DNA from: Silurus meridionalis
Taxonomy: Eukaryota > Chordata > Actinopteri > Siluriformes > Siluridae
DNA: 64,000 nucleotides
NCBI RefSeq assembly: GCF_014805685.1
Contig: NC_060887.1
Span: forward strand, 11,156,463-11,220,462
Reading direction: 5' to 3'
Below are positions 44,285 to 55,352 of this stretch, in pieces; the first letter of the stretch is position 1, and the number at the start of each line of letters is the position of its first letter. The notes beneath the pieces are model-generated. The model was not told where the DNA came from. It did no database searches and worked only from the letters and a program-made list of their open reading frames with translations. The position numbers and the translations under genes are program-made.

Positions 44285-44605
44285 GTAAATCTCTAACTCT
44301 CCATGTAATGTTCAATATAAATGACACAACAATTTAATGTTTATTTAACTTAATATATTGGTGTATACATTAAAGCATCTCAGGCTTTTTTTAATAACAT
44401 TTAACACCTAAAGTCTAATCATAAAAATCACAATGTAGAGATTATTGCCCTTGTACTGAATTCCATGTTTATGTGGCCATTTAACACTTAACTGCTTCTG
44501 TCTATCTCAGCCGCCTTCATTCCTGTAGCATCACAATAAACATAGAAAAACAAACAACTATTTATAATACTCTATAACATTAAATACCATATCTTTTTTT
44601 TACAG

Positions 44606-44835
44606 CAGAACAACACACATCCTCCCGCTCCCCTTCAGGTATAGGAGGCGTGTTGACAGAACAAATAAACGTGTTCTGTGAAGGCGACAGATACATTGTT
44701 TTTCTAAAAGTAGCGGGGATTCCCCATGATTTCCTAGAAAGAGTGAGTGCAGCACTGAGGAGAAATCCAAAGTATGATCTCCTTAAATACAACTGCATAC
44801 ATTTCACTCTGGAGTTGCTGGAGGTCGAACCAGAG
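44606..44835 (+). CDS. LRAT/PLAAT-like domain gene, exon B
   Basis: A 230-bp exon is preceded by a polypyrimidine tract and tacag, and followed by gtaata. Spliced to exon A (phase 1) it stays in frame with no stop. It encodes 'EGDRYIVFLKVAGIPHDF', 'ERVSAALRRNPKYDLLKYN' and the hallmark 'NCIHF', the catalytic Cys motif (N-C-x-H-F) of the LRAT family. The acceptor is a NAGNAG (cagcag), which would add or drop one residue. It ends in phase 0 with 'LELLEVEPE'. The usual C-terminal hydrophobic anchor is not found in the next kilobase, so a further exon is expected or the gene ends in the retained reading to a nearby stop. Confidence 0.75.
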
Positions 44836-45613
44836 GTAATACATTTATTTGTAGCTTCACCAAAAATAAAATAAAAAATAAAAAATAACTGTAAGCACTA
44901 TTCTAATGATCGTGGGACATTGTACATATTAAGAAAAAGAAAAACAAAAAAAAAAAAAACAGGTTCAGTACAACAGAATGAAACTTAATTGTCTGCATAT
45001 CATATAATTTAAGCTCTTAATCTTCTGAAGTGTCTATTTTAACATTTCTGGATCAAATGTCATACTCGTTTTGCATCATAATTTTCAGTTCCATAATTGG
45101 ATAATAGTATATGAACATTAATGTGAAAAATATATATGCACTGTGTGTATAAATTCACACACAAATTAGCAATTTCACAAGTTTACTCCTGTGTGAAAAG
45201 TAGTACATTTTATATATTATATGATATTTGCTATCAGTATGGTTTGTTATGAAATGTGTGTTTTCTTATAAAGAAAATAACAGATTTCGTAAAAAATGAA
45301 TATTTCTGAAAACTAATCTACAGAAATGTAAGTATGTTGTAGTGCAGTGACTCTGCTGCTGTCCACATACTGAGGGAAACATTTTTATTACTATATTTAA
45401 ATGTATTTTCTTTTTGTATTTGTTTTTAGGGGGATTCGTCATGGAGTTTTTTTGTTTTTTGTTACATTTTTACTAAATTAAATGGTATTTGTTATTTTTA
45501 AATAACTCGTTTAAAGTTAATTATTTGTGTTTTTATTAGCAGTCATTGCCCAAATCTATTTAGTAATATTATGTCACTTCTCAGTCAGGAATGGAGGAAT
45601 AGAGATTTTGGAC
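44836..45613. other. Intron or downstream sequence of the LRAT-like locus
   Basis: AT-rich. 44836-45330 is shared with 60345-60800. No further exon is recognised. Confidence 0.5.
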
Positions 45614-46340
45614 TTAGAAGGTTTGGCCTGATGCAGTCACATGGTGGACTTTTGTGAAGAGTTTCCACTGGGTGGGGAATCCACTGCCTTCCATGTTCCA
45701 ACCCAATCCAATGTTCCAGTTCAACAGTTTTTTGCACATAATAGAGTTCACCATGAGCAAATGGGTTCCACCAATCATTTCAGTAAAACCTGCAGCAGCT
45801 CCCTGACGAGTTCTGGCCAGAAATTCGCAAAAGCTTTTTTGCTTTGTTAACATAAATACACAGACCTCCACCCCTGCCGTCCTGTCCGCCCGGAAAAAAC
45901 ACTGCGATCCCCGAAAATCCGTAAAAATCATGACATTACATTCCTTAATTCGCTTGTGTGATGTTATCCGGAGCAGCAGTTCATCCATTTTGTTCACCAG
46001 AGACCGTACATTAGCAAGGAATAAGCTTGGGAGAGATTGTTGATGTGGATTTAGCCTTAGCCTATCCATAATGGCGCCTCGCTTACCCCTCCTTTGTTTA
46101 CAGTCTGGGCGCTGGCGCAGGGGTCTCGCTGCTGGCCGAGCTGGATCAGCGGTCCACGGTGTTCGAGCGATTTCCCGAGGGAGTTGAAAGTCCCTCTCTG
46201 TAGTTGTGACCGATGTCTAGTAATGTTTATCGGCTATATGAGAGTTGTGCAAGTCTGTTCTGAGTGAATCAACTTGCAGTTAGTGGAGAAATTTCTACCG
46301 ATTCGCAAAATCTGGAGAGACGCGCCGCCATCTTGGTCTG
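45614..46340 (-). pseudogene. Non-LTR retrotransposon 5' fragment (endonuclease start)
   Basis: Minus frame 45614-46069 begins 'SLPSLFLANVRSLVNKMDEL', the typical N-terminal strand of an APE endonuclease. It passes 'CNVMIFTDF', where most copies have a T-E-T-W motif, and 'GVEVCVFM', then turns into unrelated sequence near 45.83 kb. Upstream (46070-46340) is GC-richer 5' sequence ('ggcgccattat', 'ccaagatggcggcgcgtctc' on the minus strand), likely the element's 5' untranslated region. It is not L2. I cannot fix the clade. Confidence 0.65.
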
Positions 46341-47089
46341 TTTGGACTCACAGCTGAAAATGTCCTACCTTAACTTTAAATGTTAAGTTCCTGATAAAAA
46401 TGTCCTACATACACAATTTAAATATCTTTAAAAAGAAGACACTTTGAGCTTCACTGTGCATTATTCAAAGTTGATAGTGCTCAAAAAGATAAGTTATAGA
46501 AAGTTATAGATTATGAAGTACCGTGAAAAAAATCCTGAATTGAAATTAAATTTTTCTTCATATATAAATACATGAAATCAGTCCTGGAGCAATCCAGAAA
46601 ATTGGTAATTGGTTAAAAGCCACGTGTCTCATGAGTTTATATTTTAAATTGAATAAAGATATCATTAAAAATGGGATTCCCACAAACATTTATCTGAGAC
46701 TATGGTTCGCCTCACCCAAATTTTAGGACTTACAGCTGAAATGCTAGGGGTCTACCTAACTTTAAAATTTAACAGTTCCTGACAAAAAATGTGCTGCATA
46801 CACAATTTGGATATCTTTGGAGAACTGAGACCTGCATCACTTCTTGGTTTCTGTGCACGTGTGCTGCTTCGACCAGTAAGAGTTTGTAAAGAGTAATAAA
46901 ACTAAGCATCACACACGTGGGGAATAAAATCCACCAATATCGTTAGAATCCTGCACTTATTGGCTCGATAAGATTAAAACTGAATATATCACAAGTATTT
47001 CTGAAATAAATAACAAAACAAGCTAAATAATAAATTCAGAAACAAAAACTAAAGTGGCTTCGGCTGTTGTGTTCTTAAAAATGTTAATT
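46341..47089. other. AT-rich spacer with an internal near-repeat
   Basis: 'cctgataaaaatgtcctacatacacaatt' at 46391 has a diverged copy at 46772 ('cctgacaaaaaatgtgctgc'), so two related units lie about 380 bp apart. No gene is seen. Confidence 0.45.
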
Positions 47090-47590
47090 TCACAGCTTAA
47101 GTATGAAATCTATCAACAATGTAAAATATAACACCGGGTTAGCTTCTAGCTTCGTCGAGGCATGGAGTTTCTGGAGGAGCTTTGACAGATTGGAGTTGCT
47201 GTTTATCGTAGTAGCTACGACCTTCGAACCAGAAAGACACATCTTACATTTGTCTTTATGCTCAACTAAAGTGAAATAATGAGCATATTTCCACTTTGAG
47301 AAACTCGTCTTACTCTCGCCTCGACTCGCCATTACTGCTGCACACACCTGAATAAACGGAGACACGCCCACAGCGCGTCTTTTTTTCGTTTTTACAGTGG
47401 TTTATCCTCCAATCCTACAATGCGTTGCTGCTGTAAACAGGTTAGACTGTAGTCTACACTTCAGCCGAAATGCATTCATTTAAAAAAGTAACGCACAAAC
47501 GCACCATACGGTAACGGTAACAGAGTTACTTTATTTAAAAAGTAACGCGTTACAGTATTAGTTACTGTCAAAAGTAACTGCCCAACACTG
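47090..47590 (-). mobile_element. hAT element 5' end with BED-finger transposase start
   Basis: On the minus strand the element starts CAGTGTTGGGCAGTTACTTTT at 47590. The transposase start follows at 47331, 'MASRGESKTSFSKWKYAHYF', then 'DKCKMC', 'NSNSNLSKLLQKLH', giving the C-x2-C...H pattern of a BED zinc finger. The frame stops at 47090 soon after. The flank 'gttacaac' follows the end, and the duplicated locus at 60955 reads 'gttacaat' without the element, so it looks like an empty site. The rest of the transposase is absent. Confidence 0.75.
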
Positions 47591-49049
47591 GTTACAACAA
47601 TCACCAAAAGCATCACACACAGGTTAGAATCAGAGTTTTCTTCTTGCAGTACAACCTGCTTCCTTTTCACCCACAACTAAAACCTGACAATGCCTTTGCT
47701 AACAAATTTGTTGCTGTACTTAAGCAGTTTCTAAATGTATCTATAATATAAGGAAGTATTTTTCATTTAAGGAGACTTTTGCCTTCAACTTCACTACATT
47801 TCAAAATCAAATATTTTACTTTTGACAGCTTAACTGGTAAAACACGCAGCAAGCCGCCAATCAGGTTAGAGTGTGCGCTCTGTTTTGAACTCTAATATGG
47901 CATACTCAGGCCTCAGACATACATTAACTACAGATTTAAAACAAAGAAGTGTCTTACTTACTTACTTGGTCTGATATAATTCTGTGAATCTAACGGATCA
48001 TTCTTGTTTTAGGCTGTACATAAGCCATAATTTCTGCCACTGGCGGTACAAAATGCTATGTTAATTATAGCTGATCATGCAAAAAAATAGGACTTATATT
48101 AAATGTCATTGTATGCACTTGCAGCTGACAAATGTAGGTGGAGCCAATATTGTGCAACTAAGAAAGGATTTTCATAATCTGAAATGGAGCTCCATTTGTA
48201 CTTAGGGAGACTTTTAATCAGGCCAATAGCATTTCCTACATTGAGAATGTGTTGCCATATATGAAGGTGTAGTGTAATGGACCACTTTGGTCTTTCTTGG
48301 AATGATATGTCACAGCTACATCCTACACTAATATAGAATTAGGTTTTTACCAGTGTAGTATGGAAAACCCAAAGCAAGAAAGCAGCCGAACCGGAAAATG
48401 GGTATAATCCATAGAACAGGCAAAGTCCATAGAACAGGCAGAGTTCTAAGAAAGTTAGTCCGCGAGTGCTTTCCAGAGTTAACTGTGAATCGGACGATGG
48501 ATGCCTGGAAGTGAGGGCCTTAAGTAAGGGGCGAGATGATGGGAACCAGGTGCATGTAGTTAGTAGGTGGGAGAGGTGCTGCGAGCGTGCTGTGTGTTGA
48601 GAGAAGACGTGGCCGGTGGTTCCCTGACAATGAAGTACACAAACCACGTACTTGGGTTAAAGTAGAGATACACGAGGGGAAATATTACTCAAGTGAAGTT
48701 TTAAAGGGAGCACTTTTTCTAGGTTAAAAGTACAAATGTATTTGCCTTCAAATGTACTTAAGAATCCAAAGTACTATAATTTATTATGGCTATAATGTTC
48801 CTATTATTATTTTTATCACAAGACCCTTACCTAATCAACTCAGTTTATGTTAACCTCAGCAGACCAATCTTTTAATTGAATGATATTAATTAGTCAAACA
48901 ATAATTGATATGTAATAAATTATCTTATGCCCAAAACCTTCTTTTTAACAACTTCAAGAAAATCTTTGAAATAAGGTCACAGATGTTATGGCAAGTTAGA
49001 GTCGGGAGTTTCTTCCATTGTGTACTATATCATGAAATAGGTGAACAAA

Positions 49050-49051
<2 letters not shown>
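47591..49051. other. Mixed spacer
   Basis: 47591-47760 matches 60943-61175 (downstream part of the duplicated block). 48405-48445 has an 18-bp unit 'catagaacaggcaaagtc' repeated in tandem. 48655-48790 contains eroded 'aaaagtacaaatgtatttg' words of the dispersed repeat type seen at 41.6 kb. No gene is seen. Confidence 0.5.

Positions 49052-49098
<47 letters not shown>
49052..49098. repeat. (GA)n microsatellite
   Basis: A pure GA run of about 47 bp lies directly left of the Tc1 copy. Confidence 0.97.
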
Positions 49099-49099
<1 letters not shown>

Positions 49100-49111
49100 A
49101 TGATAGTGAGC

Positions 49112-50024
49112 TCTTCTGCTTTGCCAGGATAATCCAATACAAAAAAAGGCCACTCTAAAATGTGCAGTTTTATCACAAAGCACAATGCCACAGATGTCAA
49201 AAGTTTTAAAGGAGCATGCAATTGCCATGCTGACTGCAGGGATGTCCACCAGAGCTGTTGCCCATGAATTAAATGGTAAATTCTCTACCATAAGCCGTCT
49301 GCAAAGGCATTTCTGAGAATTTGGCAGTACATCCAACCGGCCTCACAACCGCAGACCACGTGTAACCACACCAGCCCAGGACCTCCACATCCAGCATCTT
49401 CACCTCCAACATTGTCTGAGACCAGCCACCCGGACAGATGCTGCAACAATCGGTTTGCATTAAGAAAGAATTTCTGCTCAAATTGTCAGAAACCGTCTCA
49501 GGGAAGCTCATCTGCATGCTTGTCATCCTTTTCGGGGTCTCGACCTGACTGCAGTTTGACTTGAGTGGGCAAATGCTCACAATTCGATGGTGTCTGTTAC
49601 TTTAGAAAGGTGTTCTCTTCATGGATAAATCCCGGTTTTCACTGTACAGAGCCACATGCATGAGGCAAATGGTGGTCACACCTGATACTTATTGGTTTTC
49701 TGACCCCGCTTCCGGACCCTACAATACAGTTTAACTGATCATTTTAGAGTGGTCTTTTATTGTGGCCAGCCCAAGGCACACCTGTGCAATAATCATGCTG
49801 TCTAATCAGAATCTTGATATGCCACACCTGTGAGGTTATCTCGGCAAAGAAGAAGTGCTCACTAACACAGATTTAGACAGACTTCTTAACAATATTTGAG
49901 AGAAATAGGCTTTTATTTATTTATTTATTTTTACATAGAAAAAGTATTAGATCTTTGAGTTCAGCTCATGAAAAATGGAGGCAAAAACAAAAGTGTTGCG
50001 TTTATAATTTTGTTCAGTATAGAT
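49112..50024 (+). mobile_element. Tc1-like transposon copy 2, internally shortened
   Basis: The plus strand reads the transposase DNA-binding part 'AIAMLTAGMSTRAVAHELN', 'STISRLQRHF', 'STSNRPHNRRPRVTTPAQDL', then 'ISAQIVRNRLREAHLHA'. It breaks up near the first catalytic Asp. The downstream 3' region and right terminal repeat (about 49955-50024, 'gagttcagctcatg...gttcagtata') are kept. Stops and a large loss of the catalytic domain make it inactive. It is the same insertion as the 20.7-kb copy, duplicated with its flank. Confidence 0.85.
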
Positions 50025-51185
50025 TTTTTGCAGCTATAATTTTAGTAGTGAGTCATCCACTGGATGCGAAGTTTTAGAACCTTTTTTAAAAAAAAAAAAA
50101 ACACAGTGCATGAATACACAAGTCACATGACTGAAGAGGCAATGTAATGAGAGGCAGAGGCAGAAAGATAGAAATGAAAATGAATGAGAGTCATGTGACA
50201 AAGCAGCAACCTTCCTTTTTTCTCTTGTTCAGTCTTTCCTCTAATTCCTCTGACTTGACTTGACTGGTCAGAAGAACTCCACCATGCTTCAATGTGCTCT
50301 TGGTAAATTATTTACGGTGGTAAATTATTTATGACCCCTCTGATGTCATTGCTAAAATTAGAAATTATTGCTAAAATTAGAAATATGATGTTGTTACAGG
50401 ATGCAGAAAAACTAGTTCATGCTTTTGTTACTTCTAGATTAGACTACTGTAACGCTTTACTGTCTGGGTGTTCGAGTAATTGCATAAATAAGCTTCAGTT
50501 AGTTCAGAATGCAGCAGCAAGAGTCCTCACTAGATCTAGGAAATACGACCACATCACTTCTGTTTTAATCAGTCTACACTGGGTCCCAATCAAATCTCGC
50601 ATTGATTATAAAATATTACTACTGACGTATAAAGCACTTAACGGTCTCGCACCGCAGTATCTGAGTGAACTCCTGTACCAGTATGATCCTCCACGCCTAC
50701 TTAGATCAAAAGGTGCTGGCTATCTGTTGGTTCCTCAAATAATGAAGACTACAGCAGGGGGCAGATCTTTCTCTTATAAAGCCCCACAGTTATGGAACAG
50801 CCTTCCAACCAGTGTTCGGGACTCGGACACAGTCTCAGTGTTCAAGTCGAGGTTGAAAACTTATTTATTTAGTCAAGCCTTTTATCATTAGGTTTTTCTT
50901 AGGTAAAGGCTCAGATCTGGAGGGAACATGGATGTAGAGTGTTTGGTGAACTGGGATATTTGTATGCTGTCGTCCCCTCACATTCACACGTTCACTCGGG
51001 TTTGTTGACGGTGGTGTGGTGGGTCGTCTCTTATCCCAGAGATCCCTCATGTCTGTGTTACCTTCTGGTTCTCTCTTTTAGTTATGCTGCCATAGCGAGT
51101 CTTGCCGGAGTCCAAACTGCACAGTGACATTAACTTTCATACACCAATAGGGACACTTAATAATCCATATCCTTCTCTTCCCGTC

Positions 51186-51242
<57 letters not shown>

Positions 51243-52173
51243 CGAGTTAAACATGCTCCTAAGGTTCCAGTGACCACTGTTCCGGCCCCTCTCCCCTCCG
51301 TGGATCTTTACACTTCTGTGCAGCTTGGGACGGTATCTCATCAACACTTAGGGTGGTTCCATGTAATTCCGGAGTAGAACGGGTGCTTTGAGGACGGATT
51401 GGACTGTAGTTGGTGTCGGCGGTCTGCTGCACTGACTCGGGAGTGCAGTTTGGTTCTGATCGTCATCACTGTACCCCGCAACATTGTATATCTGCTTCAA
51501 ATGGACATTTGGTGCAACCCAGATGAGGATGGGTTCCCTCTTGAGTCTGGTTCCTCTCAAGGTTTCTTCCTTATGCCATCTCGGGGAGTTTTTCCTTGCC
51601 ACAGTTGCTCACCAGGGACAAACATACTTACAAAGAACATATTTACGTTTAATCACCACGTGTAAAGCTGCTTTGAGACAATGTTCATTGTTAAAAGCGC
51701 TATACAAATAAAAATGAATTGAATTGAATTGATGTACAATATGTTTCTCACCTCTCACCCTTTCATCTCAACCCGTCCTTCTTTCTTTCATCTCTTCTCT
51801 TTCTTTCTGACTCTCTCTTTGTCCAGTAATACTTCCTAGTTAAAGTTGACACACTGATTCACTTGACTGAAGCTTTGGCTCTAAATGAATGCCATCTAAC
51901 ACGTCTGCACCTGTTAAAGAAGTAGGAAGAGATGATCTGAGACAAGCAGACAGACCAGGTTTTTTTTCCCTAAATAAGTTTAGTTTACTGTATGAATGCA
52001 TTTTTCTATGTGGGTGCATTGTAAATTCATTGTAAGTTTGATTTATGTAATAAAAAAAAGGTTTGGAAACAATTTTTGCAACATAAATGTAAGGTTAGTA
52101 ATCAGTTAAAAGTAAAGAAACTCTTCCTTAGTTCAAAGATTTCTAAATTTCAAGTTAGTCAATTTCAGTTACA
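49375..52173 (+). repeat. Segmental duplication, copy 2 (with L2 insertion)
   Basis: Partner of 20670-21840. The interval between them differs mainly by the L2 copy at 50347-51730 and about 220 bp of extra sequence near 51.93-52.15 kb. Confidence 0.8.
50347..51730 (+). mobile_element. L2 LINE copy, 5'-truncated, with clean TSD
   Basis: It begins within RT. Frame 50331-50891 gives 'KLVHAFVTSRLDYCNALLSG', 'INKLQLVQNAAARVLTRSRK', 'HWVPIKSRIDYKILLLTYKA' and the C-terminal 'LKTYLFSQAFYH'. The full 3' untranslated region follows with a long CT run (51188-51239) and a (gaatt)n end. GATGT (possibly TGATGT) flanks it at 50342-50346 and 51731-51735, and the unoccupied site is visible in copy 1 of the duplication near 21535. 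It is the least decayed L2 C-terminus here. Confidence 0.93.
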
Positions 52174-52242
52174 TTTAATGGTTTACTAATTTTAAATGTT
52201 TTATAGTAATATTTCTGCAATAATATTATTATATTAATAATA
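51736..52242. other. Duplicated flank and spacer
   Basis: The first part is pyrimidine-rich and matches 21535-21840. The rest is AT-rich without a gene. Confidence 0.6.
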
Positions 52243-53881
52243 CAGTCAGGTTCATAAATATTGGGACATCGACACAATTCTAACATTTTTGGCTCTATAC
52301 ACCACCACAATGGAGTTGAAATGAAACGAACAAGTTGTGATTTTACTGCAGACCGTCAGCTTTAATTTGCATTTACATCCAAATCCGGTGAACGGTGTAG
52401 GAATTACAACACTTTGCATATGTGCCTCCCACTTTTTAAGGGACCAAAAGTAATGGGCCAGAATAATAATCATGAATCAAACTTTCAATTTTTTAATACT
52501 TGGTTGCAAATCCTTTACAGTCAATTACAGCCTGAAGTCTGGAACGCATAGACATCACCAGACGCTGGGTTTCATCCCTGGTGATGCTCTGCCAGGCCTC
52601 TACTGCAACTGTCTTCAGTTCCTGCTTGTTCTTGGGGCATTTTCCCTTCAGTTTTGTTTTCAGCAATGAAATACATGCTCAATCGGATTCAGGTCAGGTG
52701 ATTGACTTGGCCATTGCATAACATTCCACTTTTTTCCCTTAAAAAACTATTTTGTTGCTTTTGCAGTATGCTTTGGGTCATTGTCCATCTGCACTGTGAA
52801 GCGCCGTCCAATGAGTTCTGAAGCATTTGGCTGAATACGAGAAGATAATATTGCCCGAAACACTTCTGAATTTATTCTGCTGCTTTTGTCAGCAGTCACA
52901 TCATCAATAAATACAAGAGAACCAGTTCCATTGGCAGCCATACATGCCCACGCCATGACACTACTACAACCATGCTTCACTGATGAGGTGGTATGCTTAG
53001 GATCATGAGCAGTTCCTTTCCTTCTCCATATTCTTCTCTTCCCATCACTCTGGTACAAGTTGATCTTGGTCTCATCTGTCCATAGGATGTGGTTCCAGAA
53101 CTGTTTTTAGATGTTGTTTGGCAAACTCTAATCTGGCCTTCCTGTTTTTGAGGCTCACCAATGGTTTACAACTTGTGGTGAACCCTCTGTATTCACGCTG
53201 CTGAAGTCTTCTCTTGATTGTTGACTTTACCACACATACACCTACCTCCTGGAGAGTGTTCTTGATCTGGCCAACTGTTGTGAAGGGTGTTTTCTTCACC
53301 AGGGAAAGAATTCTTCGGTCATCCACCACAGTTGTTTTCCGTGGTCTTCCGGGTCTTTTGGTGTTGCTGAGCTCACCGGTGCGTTAATTCTTTTTAAGAA
53401 TGTTCCAAACAGTTGTTTTGGCCACGCCTAATGCTTTTGCTATCTCTCTGATGGGTTTGTTTAGTTTTTTCAGCCTAATGTTGGCTTGCTTTACTGTTAG
53501 TGACAGCTCTTTGGATCTCATCTTGGAGAGTTGACAGCAACAGATTCCAAATGCAAATAGCACACTTGAATTGAACTCTGGACCCTTTTATCTGCTCATT
53601 GTAATAGGTATAATGAGGGAATAACACACACCTGGCCATGGAGGAGCTGAGAAGCCAATTGGCCCATTACTTTTGGTCCCCTAAAAAGTGGGAGGCACAT
53701 ATGCAAAGTGTTGTAATTCCTACACCGTTCACCGGATTTGGATGTAAATGCCCTCAAATTAAAGCTGACAGTATGCAGTTAAAGGAAAACTTGTTCGTTT
53801 CATTTTAACTCCATTGTGGTGGTGTATAGAGCCAAAAATGTTAGAATTGTGTCGATGTCCCAATATTTATGGACCTGACTG
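52243..53881 (-). mobile_element. Full-length Tc1-like transposon
   Basis: A 1639-bp element has long near-perfect inverted ends ('cagtcaggttcataaatatt' and, inverted at the right end, 'cagtcaggtccataaatatt', agreement continuing for about 90 bp). TA flanks both sides (52241-52242, 53882-53883). A second matching pair lies inside each end ('ggaggcacatatgcaaagtg'), as expected for Tc1 elements with long repeats. The transposase gene is on the minus strand. Confidence 0.96.
52470..53523 (-). pseudogene. Tc1-like transposase (broken)
   Basis: It starts at ATG 53521-53523 with a paired-like helix-turn-helix ('MRSKELSLTVKQANIRLKKL', 'IREIAKALGVAKTTVWNILK'). A TAA follows at the linker, then the GRPR-like 'RPGRPRKTTVVDD'. 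Frame 53072-53329 reads 'TIKRRLQQREYRGF'. A shift near 53.07 kb falls at the first catalytic Asp region. Frame 52747-53058 has 'YQSDGKRRIWRR', 'GSSVMAWACMAANG'-type glycine motif and 'VQMDNDPKHTAKAT' (second Asp). The third acidic residue region near 52.66 kb is in another frame. At least one stop and two shifts, so it is inactive. Confidence 0.9.
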
Positions 53882-53883
53882 TA

Positions 53884-54187
53884 TATTAACAGTGCTATAT
53901 TTGGTAACACTAACCTGCTAAATACTATTACTTTTAACATGGGTGTAATCTTCCAATTTAAGCTTTGGAGACTTGTTTGTGCAATCGTTTTTTCACATTT
54001 TCTTAGTAGTAATACAAACTACACTCGACACACGTTTATTACAAAAAAGGCTATACCACATTTTATAGAGCTTGCTGTAAGTTATGTGGCTACTGCTTTG
54101 TAGCATTTCTCAGTCATGGTGGACTGAAGAGATTGGCCTCAGAGGGAAGGGTAGGGCTTGCCTAGTTCAAATCCAGTCCTTCATTGT
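53884..54187. other. Spacer, no feature seen
   Basis: AT-rich, with no gene or repeat ends recognised. Confidence 0.5.
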
Positions 54188-54528
54188 TGTTAGATTTTTA
54201 TCATGCCTAAACGAAACTTAATTCTTGGAGAGGTTTTCTATACGACCTGCGATGCCCGTGGTGCCTTTCTGATATCAGGGAAGAATCAGACAGCACACGG
54301 CAAATGTTCTTCTTTGGTTCATTGCAGGCAGCAGACACGTATATATACACACATTGGAGAGAAAGCGGACCTAAAGTTGTTTCCTGTTTAGACAAGACTA
54401 GCCGGAGATGTGTGAGCCCAGATAAAGACTCCCTGTATACCTTACATACTAACATCGCAAATATTCTATAGACACTGAACAGACAAAGGAATGTGTGAAC
54501 CAGTGTGAGAACCATCTTAACACTAACA
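54188..54528 (-). repeat. ERV-like 3' LTR
   Basis: 341 bp with TG...CA ends, matching 57905-58242 with scattered differences and a small indel near 54465. Confidence 0.93.
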
Positions 54529-55352
54529 ATGGCCACTTTAAATCATTTATGATTTAGCATCACACACCAAAACATAGGACGTTCTTCCTGGGAACAGAAT
54601 CGGTGACATAAACTGCAAATGAAAAGATAAAGACAAACAAAAACATAGAGATTCCATTTCATTCGGTCCCTACATGCATATAATTCTTCATCATCACCAC
54701 TCCAATCGAGGCCTTTATGGCCTGTCTTACCATCGTCATCAAACATGGCAACATACAAAGTACAATTTCAACAATTAATACAAGAATCAATCCTAAAACA
54801 AAATAGTGTTCAACACTCCTAAACAAACTTTTATCTTTTCAAAAAAACTTTGTTCAGCAGTTGTTTCACGTTCTCCAAGACGTCATGAGACAATTGTTTC
54901 TCAGTGCTTGTTCAATATGTCTGTAAGCAGTATTATCAGGTATACGTAACAGTTTCCTCTCTGAATTATGTTTTCAAAAAGAATAAGAAAAGTTCGGAGT
55001 GAAATTACAACTATGCACATATAGTTATATAATTTAGACCTAGAGCAGGTATCAGGGTAAGCTAAGCAAACAGTCGAGTGAGTCAGATCTTCACCCCGGA
55101 GGTGGCACCCTTTCTACTATAAATTAAGGATCTTTCTGTGGGCTCTCAACTGTTTCAGTCCTGAATACTCACTTAGGCAGGCTTCTTAGGCCAACAGACC
55201 AATTAGTGCACAGATTAGGTGGGTGCTGTTTTGATCCTGCTTGAGTGTGTCCACTGTGGCTGATAATCAGTCAGAACTCCAGTTCTGGTTACAGCTAGAA
55301 CAGTCGCTGGACCCAGATACTTCGGCTCACCGACCTTGGTAGGCTTAAGACT
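54529..55352 (-). other. ERV 3' region, possible envelope remnant
   Basis: Between the integrase tail and the 3' LTR. A 71-codon minus frame at 54543-54758 contains a hydrophobic segment of about 15 residues (YVFVCLYLFICSLC) that could be a membrane anchor. There is no surface-unit-like sequence. Treat as non-coding unless a search shows otherwise. Confidence 0.3.

Larger units (their letters stand above)
43833..45330 (+). repeat. Segmental duplication with LRAT-like exons, copy 1
   Basis: 'tacagaatgctacattatag' onward recurs at 59213. Exon A, intron, the exon B end and about 450 bp downstream match 59213-60800. A further piece, 47591-47760, matches 60943-61175, so the original unit was longer and copy 1 has gained insertions (LINE, hAT) between 45.3 and 47.6 kb. 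Confidence 0.85.

Noticed and set aside
51102..51377. Frames with long Ser-Leu or Arg-Glu runs in L2 tails (also 11.65, 37.2, 49.03 and 51.08 kb)
   Set aside because: These are read-through of CT/GA microsatellites inside or beside transposons.
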